64,000 bases of DNA from Saccharomonospora viridis DSM 43017 (GCF_000023865.1 NC_013159.1:701001-765000), one strand, 5' to 3'. Counted from the first letter of the stretch, positions 52,343 through 61,976 are shown. Numbers and translations: made by a program. Notes: generated from the sequence alone by a model not told the origin.

Positions 52343-53245
52343 GTGGCCAGGAAGTGGGGTAAGCGCAAAAGGTCGAAGAGCCCGGTTGTGGTGCCGCAGG
52401 CGTTGGACGTCGAAGCCATGTTCGACATGCCGCGGCCGATGCGTCAGGCACGCCAGGTGCGGCCTCCGGCGTCGAGCACACCGTTGGCCGACCAGCTGGG
52501 GGAGGGCGGTCCCGGTGTCACGGAAAGTTACGTGGTGTTGCCGCGCTCTCTGGCCGAGAACATGCCGTTGCCCTGGCAACAGCAGATGGCGTCCCTGCTC
52601 GCCCAATTCCACGAGACACACGGTGACCTGTCGTGGCCGACCTACCGCGTGGTGCCTTCGCGATCCGAACGGCTTGTCGACCTCGACGAGGAACAGCTGG
52701 CCGAAGTGGGCTATTTCGTGGAGCTCGACACCGAAGGTGAGATGGTCTACCGCGACCGCACCGGTCGGCGGGTGGACGATCCGGAGAACACCGTGGTGCT
52801 CGTGTCGTGTCTCGACCCGATCGTGCGACGGCCTGGGGGAAGTGACGATGCCGAAGCCGCTGCGGAGAGCGAACGGGAACAGCGGGGGCAGGCGCGCCCG
52901 GGGGCGGTGCCGATGAACATCGGTCCGCAGCCGGTGTGGCGTACCACGCCCACGCGTCCTACCGCGGCCCCACCGTTGCCGCCTCCACCTACCGCGCCGT
53001 CCGTGTCGCGACCGCCCGGGTCCGCCGAACCGGCCGGGTCGACCCAGCCAGCCGTGCCCGACACGCCGGACACCGCGGAAGGCGAACGTGGTTGGTTCGA
53101 CGAGATGGCCGAGGCCACCGGAGAAACACCGGTGACCTCGGAGCCGGGGGCCGGCGGTGAACAGTCGTCCGACGACTCGGTGGGAACGGAGTTCGGTCCC
53201 ACGGGCGACGAGCCGACGGAGATCCCGTACCGCTACCGTCGCTGA
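52343..53245 (+). CDS. unknown cytoplasmic protein at the end of the T4SS-like operon
   Basis: 300 residues with no signal peptide or membrane segment. A basic start (ARKWGKRKRSKSP) precedes a compact middle (LPWQQQMASLLAQFHETHGDLSWPTYRVVPS) and a Pro/Ser/Glu-rich tail that is likely disordered. AGGAGGAGG at 52331-52339 supports GTG 52343. I recognise no family. Position suggests an accessory or substrate-recruiting part of the same system, which is inference. Confidence 0.7.
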   Translation: MARKWGKRKRSKSPVVVPQALDVEAMFDMPRPMRQARQVRPPASSTPLADQLGEGGPGVTESYVVLPRSLAENMPLPWQQQMASLLAQFHETHGDLSWPTYRVVPSRSERLVDLDEEQLAEVGYFVELDTEGEMVYRDRTGRRVDDPENTVVLVSCLDPIVRRPGGSDDAEAAAESEREQRGQARPGAVPMNIGPQPVWRTTPTRPTAAPPLPPPPTAPSVSRPPGSAEPAGSTQPAVPDTPDTAEGERGWFDEMAEATGETPVTSEPGAGGEQSSDDSVGTEFGPTGDEPTEIPYRYRR

Positions 53246-53268
53246 GCAGTCCGTGCCACGCTGACGGC

Positions 53269-53496
53269 ATGGTATTCAAACGCAAGGATCCGAACCCGCC
53301 GTCGGGTTGGTGGTACAACACGCGGACCGGTGAGGTCGAGTACGGCGAGGTGTCGCGAGCCATCGATCTCATGGGGCCGTACCCGGACGAGGCCACCGCT
53401 CGGCGCGCTCTGGAGATCGCTCGCGAACGCACCAGACAGGCCGATCGGGAAGAGGCCGAATGGAAGGGCGAGGATTACGACGACGAGGAGTGGTGA
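53269..53496 (+). CDS. small SPOR-like protein
   Basis: 75 residues, matching a short actinobacterial type (GWWYNTRTGEVEYGE, then LMGPYPDEATARRALEIARERT) usually labelled SPOR domain-containing. The C-terminus is very acidic. Full SPOR domains bind denuded glycan strands and are longer and exported; this one has no signal, so that role is doubtful. It stands between the T4SS-like genes and the BtuF-like gene. Confidence 0.75.
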   Translation: MVFKRKDPNPPSGWWYNTRTGEVEYGEVSRAIDLMGPYPDEATARRALEIARERTRQADREEAEWKGEDYDDEEW

Positions 53497-53529
53497 GCGA
53501 ACGGCCGACGAGCTGAGGGGATACAGGGC

Positions 53530-54321
53530 GTGAAAGACGATCTGGGTGCCGACGTTCCACTGTCCGGACCGCCGAAGCGAGTGGTGTCGTTGGTTCCCTC
53601 GTTGACGGAGGCGGTGGCCACGACCGTGCCCGGCGTGTTGGTCGGGGCCACCGATTACTGCACGCATCCCGCCGAGCTGGACGTGGCGAGGGTGGGCGGG
53701 TCGAAGTACCCGAAGGTCGACGCCGTGCTCGACTGCGCACCCGACCTTGTGCTGGGTAACTCGGAGGAGAACCGACCCGAGGACGTGCGCAGGCTACGGG
53801 AAGCGGGCGTGCCCGTGTGGGTGATGGCGGCGCCGGCCACGGTGCCCATGGCGCTGGACTCGCTGCGTACGTTGTTCACCCGGGTGTTCGACGTGGATGT
53901 TCCCGCGTGGCTCACCTCCTCCGAGGAGGCGTGGCGGGAGACCCGGCCGGTGCGCGCGCGGGCGGTGGTGCCGGTGTGGCGCAAACCGTGGGTGGTACTG
54001 GGCCGTGACACCTTCGGAGGCGACGTGCTGCGCAGGCTCGGGATCGACAACGTCTACGCCGACGGCCCCAGTCGTTCCGATGCCGACCGCTACCCGCGGC
54101 CGACGGTGGACGAACTGCGGGCTCGCTTCGCGGAAGGGGAAGCGGATCTGTTGGTCCTCCCCGACGAGCCGTACGAATTCACCGACACCGACGGACCCGA
54201 CCACTTTCCGGGTGTGCCGTACGTGTTGGTGTCCGGGAGGTTGCTCAACTGGTACGGCCCGTCGCTGGTCGAAGCCCATAGCGAGCTCTCGGCCGCACTG
54301 GCCGATCTCCCGACGCGATAA
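53530..54321 (+). CDS. BtuF-like cobalamin/metal-chelate binding protein without signal peptide
   Basis: 263-residue helical-backbone binding protein. The fold markers are RVVSLVPSLTEAVATT near the start, VGGSKYPKVDAVLDCAPDLVL, and the central helix region before WRKPWVVLGRDTFGGDVLRRLG. Relatives bind vitamin B12 or iron-siderophores outside the cell, yet here no signal peptide or lipobox precedes the fold, and the GTG follows GAGGGG closely. It may therefore work in the cytoplasm. CobD in the same window suggests a cobamide link. Confidence 0.75.
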   Translation: MKDDLGADVPLSGPPKRVVSLVPSLTEAVATTVPGVLVGATDYCTHPAELDVARVGGSKYPKVDAVLDCAPDLVLGNSEENRPEDVRRLREAGVPVWVMAAPATVPMALDSLRTLFTRVFDVDVPAWLTSSEEAWRETRPVRARAVVPVWRKPWVVLGRDTFGGDVLRRLGIDNVYADGPSRSDADRYPRPTVDELRARFAEGEADLLVLPDEPYEFTDTDGPDHFPGVPYVLVSGRLLNWYGPSLVEAHSELSAALADLPTR

Positions 54322-54337
54322 CGTCGATCGTCACCCG

Positions 54338-55336
54338 TCACCGGCGTGTGGCGAAGGCGTCGGTGGCGTTGCGCAGGGCGAGGAGTACGCCGGGGTCGGT
54401 CACGGCGTGTCCCGCGCCCTCGAGGATGGTCAGTGTCGAGTCCGGCCATGCTCGGTGCAGTTCGTACGCCGTGCTCGGAGGGCAGACGACGTCGTAGCGG
54501 CCCTGCACGATGTGGCCGGGGATCCCCGCGAGACGGTGAGCGTCACGCAGCAGTTGCCCTTCCGCCAACCACGCGCCGTGGGTGAAGTAGTGCAGCGCGA
54601 TCCGCGCGAACGGTACCGCGAAGCTCGGGGTGCTGTAGCCCGCGAGGAAACTCGGTTGCGGGGTGATCGAGACGATCGCGCCTTCCCACGCACTCCATGC
54701 CACGGCCGCCCGTTCGGCTGCCGCTCGGTCGGGTCCGTTGACCAGTTCCTGGTACGCGGCGAGCAGGTTGTCCCGCGACGACGGCGGGACAACGTCCACG
54801 TAACGTTGCCACTGTTCGGGGAACAGGTGTCCGGCCCCGCCGTTGTAGAGCCAGTCGAGTTCACGGGCACGGGCGGTGAACACACCCCGCAGCACGAGCT
54901 CACTGACCCGGGACGGATGTGTCTCGGCGTAGGCGAGGGCTAAGGTGGCGCCCCACGAACCACCGAACACCTGCCAGGAGTCGATGCCGAGGTGTTCGCG
55001 CAATTTCTCCATGTCGGCCACGAGGTGCCAGGTGGTGTTGACCGACAGGTCGACGTCCGGGTCACTGACGTGCGGTGTGCTGCGTCCCGAACCACGTTGG
55101 TCGAATTGCACGATCCGGTACACGGTGGGGTCGAAGTGCCTGCGGGTGAGGGGGTTGCTGCCGCTACCGGGACCACCGTGCAACACCACCACGGGTTTGC
55201 CCTCGGGATCGCCGCTGACCTCCCAGTACACGTGGTTGCCGTCTCCGACGTCCAACATGCCCTGTGCATGTGGGGCGATCGCCGGATACAGCGGTTCCGG
55301 CTTGGCCTGCGAACCGGTTTCCGACACCTCCGACAC
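54338..55336 (-). CDS. pip: proline iminopeptidase
   Basis: 332-residue alpha/beta hydrolase releasing N-terminal proline. HGGPGSGSNP gives the oxyanion hole, FDQRGSGRSTPH is diagnostic of the prolyl iminopeptidase group, and the nucleophile Ser lies in GGSWGATLALAYAE near residue 133. The C-terminal Asp and His sit in GRYDVVCPP and GAGHAVTD. No signal peptide, so cytoplasmic. It is convergent with the BtuF-like gene. Confidence 0.92.
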   Translation of the reverse strand: MSEVSETGSQAKPEPLYPAIAPHAQGMLDVGDGNHVYWEVSGDPEGKPVVVLHGGPGSGSNPLTRRHFDPTVYRIVQFDQRGSGRSTPHVSDPDVDLSVNTTWHLVADMEKLREHLGIDSWQVFGGSWGATLALAYAETHPSRVSELVLRGVFTARARELDWLYNGGAGHLFPEQWQRYVDVVPPSSRDNLLAAYQELVNGPDRAAAERAAVAWSAWEGAIVSITPQPSFLAGYSTPSFAVPFARIALHYFTHGAWLAEGQLLRDAHRLAGIPGHIVQGRYDVVCPPSTAYELHRAWPDSTLTILEGAGHAVTDPGVLLALRNATDAFATRR

Positions 55337-55353
55337 CTTCCGTTCGATACGTG

Positions 55354-55385
55354 ACGACCCGGCGCCGTCGACGGCGCCGGGTCGT
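55354..55385. terminator. hairpin terminator between pip and panB
   Basis: ACGACCCGGCGCCG and CGGCGCCGGGTCGT are exact 14-bp arms around TCGA. It lies downstream of panB on the minus strand, ahead of the pip start. Confidence 0.85.
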
Positions 55386-55400
55386 TCTTAGCAGTGTCGC

Positions 55401-56300
55401 TCAGTGGAAGGTGTGCTCGGGTGCTGGGAACGTCCTGTTACGCACGTCGTCGGCGAACGCCTTCACCGCGGTGGTCAACACTCCGGCGAGATCGGCGTAC
55501 TGCTTGACGAACCGTGGTACGCGGCCGGTGCGCAGTCCGGCCATGTCCTGCCACACGAGGACCTGGGCGTCGCAGTCCGGGCCGGCACCGATCCCCACGG
55601 TGGGGATGTGCAGTTCGTGGGTGATCTGCTTGGCGATCTCGGCGGGCACCATTTCCATCACCACCGCGAACGCACCCGCGTCCTGCAGGGCCAAGGCGTC
55701 GGCGATGAGGGCGTCTCCCGTGTCACCCCGGCCTTGGACGCGGTAGCCACCGAGGTTGTGTTCGCTTTGTGGGGTGAATCCGATGTGACCCATCACCGGG
55801 ACACCGGCCGCGGTCACCGCTTCCACGTGCGGTGCGAACTTGCGACCGCCTTCCAGTTTGACGGCGTGAGCGCGGCCTTCCTTCATGAACCGCGCCGCCG
55901 TGGCCACGGCCTGTTCCGGTGACACCTGGTAGGAGCCGAACGGCAGGTCGGCCACCACGAGTGCCTTCGACACCGAGCGTGTCACGGCCCGGACCAGGGG
56001 CAGCATCTCCTCCACCGTGATCGGTAGTGAGGATTCGTAGCCGTACACCGTGTTGGCGGCTGAGTCCCCCACCAGCAGCACCGGGATGCCCGCTTCGTCG
56101 AAAAGTCGGGCGGTGTAGGTGTCGTAGGCGGTGAGCATGGGCCAGGGCTCGCCCCGTTCCTTCAGCTCCCGCAGGTGGTGGATGCGGACCCGCTTACGCG
56201 GCGGCGTCGCCGATTCGGTGGGAGTGCCGGGTGCGGCACCGTAAGGGGCGGGGGTTTCCGTCTCGTGCTGGTGCGCGGGTTGCGCATTGTCCTGTGACAT
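55401..56300 (-). CDS. panB: 3-methyl-2-oxobutanoate hydroxymethyltransferase
   Basis: First committed step of pantothenate synthesis: adds a hydroxymethyl group from methylene-tetrahydrofolate to ketoisovalerate. The 299 residues include a 35-residue polar extension, then the barrel: [56 protein letters not shown] and [15 protein letters not shown]. Metal and substrate residues (Asp in VGDS, Glu in LEGG) are intact. It corresponds to mycobacterial Rv2225 in the conserved neighbourhood. No panC or panD is nearby. Confidence 0.95.
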   Translation of the reverse strand: MSQDNAQPAHQHETETPAPYGAAPGTPTESATPPRKRVRIHHLRELKERGEPWPMLTAYDTYTARLFDEAGIPVLLVGDSAANTVYGYESSLPITVEEMLPLVRAVTRSVSKALVVADLPFGSYQVSPEQAVATAARFMKEGRAHAVKLEGGRKFAPHVEAVTAAGVPVMGHIGFTPQSEHNLGGYRVQGRGDTGDALIADALALQDAGAFAVVMEMVPAEIAKQITHELHIPTVGIGAGPDCDAQVLVWQDMAGLRTGRVPRFVKQYADLAGVLTTAVKAFADDVRNRTFPAPEHTFH

Positions 56301-56490
56301 CGCTGTCGACCGTCCTTCCCTCGAGGCCGTTCGCCGGTCCCCGGGTCGTGGATCGTTTGCACTTACCAGCGTCCCATCGGCTGGAAATACTCCCCAAGCG
56401 CGCTGCGATGAGCTTCACAACGTGCACGCCGACCGCCCGACGTTACGAAACGGCTACCACGGAAGCGTGATGCGTGGTAAGTAACTCGCC

Positions 56491-57201
56491 ATGCTGTCGG
56501 GTCAGCACCGTGCCGCACCGCCGTTGTCCGCAGTGCGAAGGCTGACCGCGGCGCTGATGATCGTCGGTGCCGTGGCCCATTCGGGCTTCCTCCTCGAGTT
56601 CTTCCTCGACACGGCCTTGTCGCCGTGGCACACACTTCCGGCGTACCTCGCTGTCGGAGACCAGCCGTACCGGGATGTGTTCCGCACCGTCGACTGGATC
56701 GCCGGATGTGCGTTCGTCCTCATGTGCCCGCCGCTGTTGCGCATCGCGCCCGTGCACTGGCTGGGCAGACTCACCGTGGTGGTGATTTTCGCCACGGGGG
56801 TGATCCTCCTGTTGCGTACCGCGTTGCCGCTGGAGTGCGTGCCCGTGGCAGCCGGTCCGTGCGACGCCCCGGCCGGACACTTCCTGCACAGCTCGGTGCT
56901 GCTCCCGGCCGTGCAGTACATCCTCGGTCCTGTGATCGTGGCGGCGTGGTGGCATGGCTGGTGGCGTGTGACGGTCTGTGGGTTGCTCGCCGTCCAGCTC
57001 GTCACGTGGACGGTGGTCATCGTCCTCGGCTGGCTGGACCTCGGCTGGTTCACGGGTCTGGCGGTGCGGGTGCAGCTCGTCGCGTGTTCCACGCTGCTCA
57101 TGGTCGGAGCTGTCTACGTGCTCAGCATGGGCACCAGCCGATCGTCCGGGACGGCTCGGCGGGACCACTCCCGGAAGAGGGTCGTGGCATGCCCGGAATG
57201 A
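56491..57201 (+). CDS. DUF998 integral membrane protein
   Basis: 236-residue protein with six to seven predicted helices, from LTAALMIVGAVAHSGFLLEF to LVACSTLLMVGAVYVLS, ending in a basic tail. The pattern matches the DUF998 family of unknown function. The ATG is the first well-placed start after the panB divergent region; no strong ribosome site is seen. Its 3' end overlaps the DinB-like gene by 13 bases, so the pair is probably co-expressed. Confidence 0.8.
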   Translation: MLSGQHRAAPPLSAVRRLTAALMIVGAVAHSGFLLEFFLDTALSPWHTLPAYLAVGDQPYRDVFRTVDWIAGCAFVLMCPPLLRIAPVHWLGRLTVVVIFATGVILLLRTALPLECVPVAAGPCDAPAGHFLHSSVLLPAVQYILGPVIVAAWWHGWWRVTVCGLLAVQLVTWTVVIVLGWLDLGWFTGLAVRVQLVACSTLLMVGAVYVLSMGTSRSSGTARRDHSRKRVVACPE

Positions 57202-57758
57202 TCGGTCCGGTCGCCGACGAACGCGAGGGACTGCTCGACTGCCTCGCGCAACAACGTTACGTGTTGTGCCTGGCCGCGTACGGATTGACCGACGAGCAGA
57301 TCAGGGTCACGCCCACGGTGAGCGCCCTGAGCGTGGGCGGCATCATCAAGCACGTCAGCCGCACCGAACGGGCCTGGCTGGACCTGGTGGTGGGGGAGGG
57401 GATCACCGACGCCGGGGACGACTTCTCCCTGGAACCTTGGGAGACCCTCGCCGACCTCATCGGCGAGTACGAGACGGTGGCTACCCGCACCGAGCGGATC
57501 ATCGCCGACATCGACGACCTGAACCGCCCGGTGCCCGTGCCGCGTGACGTGCCGTGGTTCCCGGACGACGTCGCCGCCTGGTCGGTGCGGTGGGTGTTGT
57601 TGCACCTCATCGAGGAGACCGCCCGACATGCCGGACACGCCGACATCATCCGCGAGTCCATCGACGGCGCGACTGCGTTCCCCCTCATGGCCGCCGCCGA
57701 AGGGTGGCCTGAGACGCCGTGGCTGAAGCCGTGGACACCGCCGAGGGAGGTCCGCTGA
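57189..57758 (+). CDS. DinB-fold protein (DUF664 type)
   Basis: 189 residues forming the four-helix DinB/mycothiol-transferase-like bundle. Candidate metal histidines are in IIKHVSRTERAWLD near residue 55 and LLHLIEETARHAGHADIIRE near residue 140. Members include mycothiol-dependent enzymes and uncharacterised thiol-transferase-like proteins. ATG 57189 lies inside the end of the DUF998 gene. Substrate unknown. Confidence 0.85.
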   Translation: MPGMIGPVADEREGLLDCLAQQRYVLCLAAYGLTDEQIRVTPTVSALSVGGIIKHVSRTERAWLDLVVGEGITDAGDDFSLEPWETLADLIGEYETVATRTERIIADIDDLNRPVPVPRDVPWFPDDVAAWSVRWVLLHLIEETARHAGHADIIRESIDGATAFPLMAAAEGWPETPWLKPWTPPREVR

Positions 57759-57841
57759 AGACGAGGCTGGACGTCCGGGCGTCGGCGGAGGGTCATCGGC
57801 CGCGTCCGGCGCGGTGCCCGACGGACTCCGCGTTGTAGGGG

Positions 57842-59575
57842 TCAGTGCACCTCGTGCCAGGCGTTGGTGAGGGGCAGCCTGCGATCGCGTCCGAACGCCT
57901 TGAAGGTGATCTTGGGGCCGGGCGGGTACTGCCGACGTTTGTACTCGGCGCGGTCCACCATCCGCACCACGCGGTCGACCGTCTCGGCGTCGAATCCCGC
58001 CGCCAGCAGGTCGGCGAAGCCGCGGTCGCCTCCCACGTAGTTCTCGAGGAGCTCGTCCAGCAGGGCGTAGTCGGGTAGTGAGTCGGTGTCGAGCTGGCCG
58101 GGACGCAGTTCCGCCGACGGCGGTTTCGTGATCGAATTGGGCGGGATCGGGGGCGTCTCCCCGCGTTTCTCGGCCTCCGCGTTACGCCAACGCGCCAGTT
58201 CCCACACCTGTGTCTTGAACACGTCCTTGATCGGTGCGAACCCGCCGACGGCATCGCCGTAGATCGTGGAGTACCCCACGGCCAGTTCGGTCTTGTTGCC
58301 CGTCGCCAGGACCAGGTGTCCTTCCATGTTGGACAGCGCCATCAGCATCATGCCGCGCACGCGCGCCTGGATGTTCTCCTCGGCGACCCCTTCGAGTTGA
58401 AGCTGGTCGACATAGGCGGCGACGATGTTCTCCACCGGTTCCACCCGGAAGTGACAGCCGAGGCGGCGGGCGAGTTCGGCGGCGTCGGAACGGGAGTGGG
58501 CGGAGGAGTACTTCGACGGCATCGACACCCCGTACACGGCGTCGCTTCCGAGCGCGTCGGCGGCGAGTGCGGCCACCACGGCCGAGTCGATACCGCCGGA
58601 GAAGCCGAGCAGCACCGAACGGAAGTTGTTCTTGCGGACGTAGTCCTGCAGGGCCATGACCAGCGCCGACCAGATCTCCGCCTCGTCGGACAGCGGCTCG
58701 GCGAGCTCGGGTCGGTACGTGACGGGATAGGGGTCGAGCGGTACGTCACTGAGCACCCGACGTCGCACGGCGAGTCCTTCGACCCGGGCCTCGCCCCGGG
58801 ACCGGTCTCCCGTTCCCCGACGTTCCGGCAGGTCGAGGTCCACGACGAGCAGGTGCTCGGCGAACTGCGGGGCGCGCGCCAGCAGTACCCCGTCCGCGTC
58901 GACCACGAACGACCCCCCGTCGAACACCAGGTCGTCCTGCCCTCCCACGAGGTTGGCGTAGGCGACGGGGGCCTTGACCTCGGCCGCGCGTCGCGTCACC
59001 AGCGGCACTCGCACGTCGCTTTTCGCCCGCTCGTACGGGGAGGCGTTCAGTGCGAGCACCAGGTCCACTCCGAAGGCGCCCAGCGCTGCCACGGGACCGC
59101 CCTCCTGCCACAGGTCCTCGCAGATCGCCAGACCCAGGTCGACGCCGTGCGTACGCAGCACGGTGAGCGTGGTCCCCGGTTCGAAGTACCGCCGCTCGTC
59201 GAACACGCCGTAATTGGGCAGGTGGTGCTTGTACTGGGTGGCCACGACCTCCCCGCGGTACAACGCGGCGACGGCGTTTCGCGGGCCGACATCGTCGGCG
59301 TCGAGGTAGCCGACCACGACACACACATCGCCGTGACCGGCGTCGGCGATGGCGGTGGCGAGTTCGGTGACGGCCGCTCGCGACGCCTCGGTGAACGCTC
59401 CTCGCAGCGCGAGGTCCTCCACCGGATAGCCCGGCAGCGCCATCTCCGGGAAGAGCACGACGTGGGCACCATCCGACGCGGCCCGCCGTGTCCACTCGAC
59501 GACGAGATCGGAATTGCCGCTCAGATCCCCGACGGTGGTGTTCACCTGGGCCAGGGCGATGCGCAGTTGGGGCAT
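57842..59575 (-). CDS. nadE: glutamine-dependent NAD(+) synthetase
   Basis: 577-residue two-domain enzyme amidating NaAD to NAD. The N-terminal glutaminase (nitrilase fold) has the triad Glu in LFPEMALPGYP, Lys in YKHHLPNYGVFDE, and Cys in LAICEDLW near residue 155. The C-terminal synthetase has the PP-loop LGFSGGIDSAVV near residue 328 and NKTELAVGYSTIYGDAVGGFAPIKD. The ATG at 59575 gives MPQLRIALAQ with GAGGG just upstream; GTG 59593 would add six residues. It lies beside secA2 on the same strand. Confidence 0.95.
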   Translation of the reverse strand: MPQLRIALAQVNTTVGDLSGNSDLVVEWTRRAASDGAHVVLFPEMALPGYPVEDLALRGAFTEASRAAVTELATAIADAGHGDVCVVVGYLDADDVGPRNAVAALYRGEVVATQYKHHLPNYGVFDERRYFEPGTTLTVLRTHGVDLGLAICEDLWQEGGPVAALGAFGVDLVLALNASPYERAKSDVRVPLVTRRAAEVKAPVAYANLVGGQDDLVFDGGSFVVDADGVLLARAPQFAEHLLVVDLDLPERRGTGDRSRGEARVEGLAVRRRVLSDVPLDPYPVTYRPELAEPLSDEAEIWSALVMALQDYVRKNNFRSVLLGFSGGIDSAVVAALAADALGSDAVYGVSMPSKYSSAHSRSDAAELARRLGCHFRVEPVENIVAAYVDQLQLEGVAEENIQARVRGMMLMALSNMEGHLVLATGNKTELAVGYSTIYGDAVGGFAPIKDVFKTQVWELARWRNAEAEKRGETPPIPPNSITKPPSAELRPGQLDTDSLPDYALLDELLENYVGGDRGFADLLAAGFDAETVDRVVRMVDRAEYKRRQYPPGPKITFKAFGRDRRLPLTNAWHEVH

Positions 59576-59597
59576 GCCCTCATTCTTGCCCACGCCG

Positions 59598-61976
59598 TTA
59601 GGAGCGCTTCTTGCGCAAGGTGCTTCTCACCTTCTTGAGTGCCTGCTCGGCATCGGAGTCGAACGGGTTGTCCTGCACCAGATAGGTCCAGGTCGAGGTC
59701 GGTCTGCGCACACCGGCCCGGGCCAGATCGATTCCCTCGGCCGTGACGTCGGCCTCCACCAGTGTTTTGGCCGAGCGTTTCTCCAGCTCCTCGCGGATCT
59801 TGCGGAACGCCGGGATGGCCGTGCGATGGAACTCGTCCAGCGGGGTCTCCTTCGCGAGCGCCCTCAGGTGGATGGTCTCGCGCACCTCGGTCAAAAACGC
59901 CAGGTGATCGGCCCACAGCTGGTCCAGGTGGAACAACACGATCTCCCGGCACACGCGGTCGAGCGTCCTCTCACCGACCGATTCGGCGAGTTCGGCGCAC
60001 CGGTCCGGTTCGAGCTCCCGCAGCAAAGCGGTGGCCTTGTCGGTGCGCAGTATCTCGTCGCGATATTTCAGCAGTTCGGACCGTTGGTGTTCGATGAGCC
60101 TGGTGTAGCGCCACGTGTTGCGGTGGATCTCCAGGTCGACCCCCTCGGCGACACGCTGGGCGTGGTTGATCTGCCGATGGGCCGCCGCGTCCGTGATCTC
60201 ACCCGTGTCCGGGTCGCTGGGAATGCCGTCCGGGATGTCCGGTGCATGCGCCAGCACCAGCTCGTCACCGAGGCTGGCGAAGAACACCGAGCTGCCCGGG
60301 TCGCCCTGCCGTCCCGCGCGGCCCCGTAACTGGTCGTCGAGTCTGCTGCTCGGGTAACGCGCCGTGCCGATGACGTGCAGCCCACCGAGTTCCGCCACAC
60401 GCTCGGCGTCCGCGCCGTCGGCCCCGCCGAGTCGGATGTCGGTACCCCGGCCCGCCATCTGTGTGGACACCGTGATCGCGCCGTGGGCACCGGCCTGGGC
60501 GATTACCGAGGCTTCCTCGGCGTCGTTGCGTGCGTTGAGCACCACGCACTCCAAGCCGACCTTACGCAGTTTCTCCGCCAGTTCCTCCGACTCGGCGACG
60601 TCCTGCGTGCCCACCAGGATCGGTCTGCCGGTCTCGTGCACCTCGCGGATCTCTTCCACGATCGCCTTCAGCTTGTGGCGCGGCGTGGCGAACACGCGGT
60701 GTGGTCGATCGTCCCGGATGTTCGGCGTGTTCGGCGGGATGACCGCGACCTCGAGCTTGTAGAACTCACGAAGCTGTTCGGCCACCGCCACGGCCGTGCC
60801 GGTCATCCCCGCCACCTGCGGGTATCGCGCGATCAGCGCCTGTACGGTGATCGAGTCGAGGATCTCGCCGTGTTCGGACGGCGGTAGCTGTTCCTTCGCC
60901 TCCACCGCCGCCTGCAGGCCGTCGGGCCACCGCTGCAACTCGGCCACCCGCCCCCGCGAGGCGTTGACGAGCTGCACCTTGCCGTCCCGAACCAGGTAGT
61001 CGACGTCCCGCGTCAGCAGCGCGTGTGCGTGCAGGGCCGCGTTCACGGCCGCGAGTCGGTCGGCCCCCGACTCACCGTAGAGGTCGATGCCGCCGAGCGC
61101 CTTCTCGACCACCGAGGCGCCCACCGCCGTCAACCACGCGTTGCGGCGGTCGGGGTCGGTCTCGTAGTGCAGGCCCTCCCGGAGCCGTCCCACGATCCGG
61201 GCGACCTCCTCGTCGGCCACGCCCGCGTCCACCGATCCCGCCATCACCAGCGGGACCCGGGCCTCGTCCACGAGCACCGAATCGGCCTCGTCGACGATGG
61301 CGACCTGCGGTTCCGGCTGCGTGAGCTCGTCCACGGACGTCACGAGCCGGTCACGCAGCACGTCGAAGCCGATCTCGCTGACCGCGCCGTAGCAGACCTC
61401 ACGGTGATAGGCGTCGCGACGTTCGTCGGCGGTCGAGGAGGGTTCGACCCAGCCCACCGATACGCCGAGCGCGTCGTAGACGGGACGCATCCACTGCGCG
61501 TCCCGCCGCGCGAGGTAGTCGTTCACCGAGATGAGGTGCACTCGCTTGCCTTGGAGGGCGTATCCGGCGGCGGCCAGTGCACCCGCCAGTGTCTTGCCCT
61601 CCCCGGTGGCCATCTGCACGACGTGCCCGGTGAGCAGCCCCATCGTGCCCAACAGTTGTACGTCGAAGGCGCGCTCTCCCAGCGCGCGCCGCGCTGCTTC
61701 CCGGCCCAGGGCGCACACCTCGACCAACATGTCGTCGAAGTCGGTCTCGCGGGCTTTCTTGGTGTCGCGTCGGGCGCTGCTGGAGTCATCGCGGAGGTCG
61801 CCGAGCCGCCGCAGCGCCGCCGCGCGTTCGGCGAGTTCGGTGTCGGACAGTCCCTCCAGCTCGGGTTCCAGTTCACCGATGCGGGGGAGGAGGGCCTCAT
61901 ACCGTGCCAGGTCCACGCTGGCAGGGCGTGACAGCAGCCGTTTCAGCCTCGTTCCGACCCGGCTCAACAACGCCAC
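59598..61976 (-). CDS. secA2: accessory Sec translocase ATPase SecA2
   Basis: 792-residue preprotein translocase motor. Walker A MATGEGKTLAGALA is near residue 125, DEADSVL forms the DEAD box, and the second nucleotide domain carries STQMAGRGTDIRLGG and LRGRAGRQGDPGSS. It is shorter than housekeeping SecA and lacks the C-terminal zinc SEC-C motif, ending NPFDSDAEQALKKVRSTLRKKRS; those features define SecA2. GGAGGACC supports GTG 61976; an in-frame extension to 62012 has no such site. SecA2 in mycobacteria exports a small subset of proteins. Confidence 0.9.
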   Translation of the reverse strand: MALLSRVGTRLKRLLSRPASVDLARYEALLPRIGELEPELEGLSDTELAERAAALRRLGDLRDDSSSARRDTKKARETDFDDMLVEVCALGREAARRALGERAFDVQLLGTMGLLTGHVVQMATGEGKTLAGALAAAGYALQGKRVHLISVNDYLARRDAQWMRPVYDALGVSVGWVEPSSTADERRDAYHREVCYGAVSEIGFDVLRDRLVTSVDELTQPEPQVAIVDEADSVLVDEARVPLVMAGSVDAGVADEEVARIVGRLREGLHYETDPDRRNAWLTAVGASVVEKALGGIDLYGESGADRLAAVNAALHAHALLTRDVDYLVRDGKVQLVNASRGRVAELQRWPDGLQAAVEAKEQLPPSEHGEILDSITVQALIARYPQVAGMTGTAVAVAEQLREFYKLEVAVIPPNTPNIRDDRPHRVFATPRHKLKAIVEEIREVHETGRPILVGTQDVAESEELAEKLRKVGLECVVLNARNDAEEASVIAQAGAHGAITVSTQMAGRGTDIRLGGADGADAERVAELGGLHVIGTARYPSSRLDDQLRGRAGRQGDPGSSVFFASLGDELVLAHAPDIPDGIPSDPDTGEITDAAAHRQINHAQRVAEGVDLEIHRNTWRYTRLIEHQRSELLKYRDEILRTDKATALLRELEPDRCAELAESVGERTLDRVCREIVLFHLDQLWADHLAFLTEVRETIHLRALAKETPLDEFHRTAIPAFRKIREELEKRSAKTLVEADVTAEGIDLARAGVRRPTSTWTYLVQDNPFDSDAEQALKKVRSTLRKKRS

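Noticed and set aside
44967..53245. Integrative conjugative element
   Set aside because: No integrase, relaxase, replication gene, direct-repeat ends or tRNA target is present, and housekeeping genes lie close on both sides.
57189..57758. The DinB-fold gene as the missing maleylacetoacetate isomerase
   Set aside because: It is more than 40 kb from the homogentisate operon, coupled to a DUF998 gene, and matches the uncharacterised DUF664 type; position gives no support.
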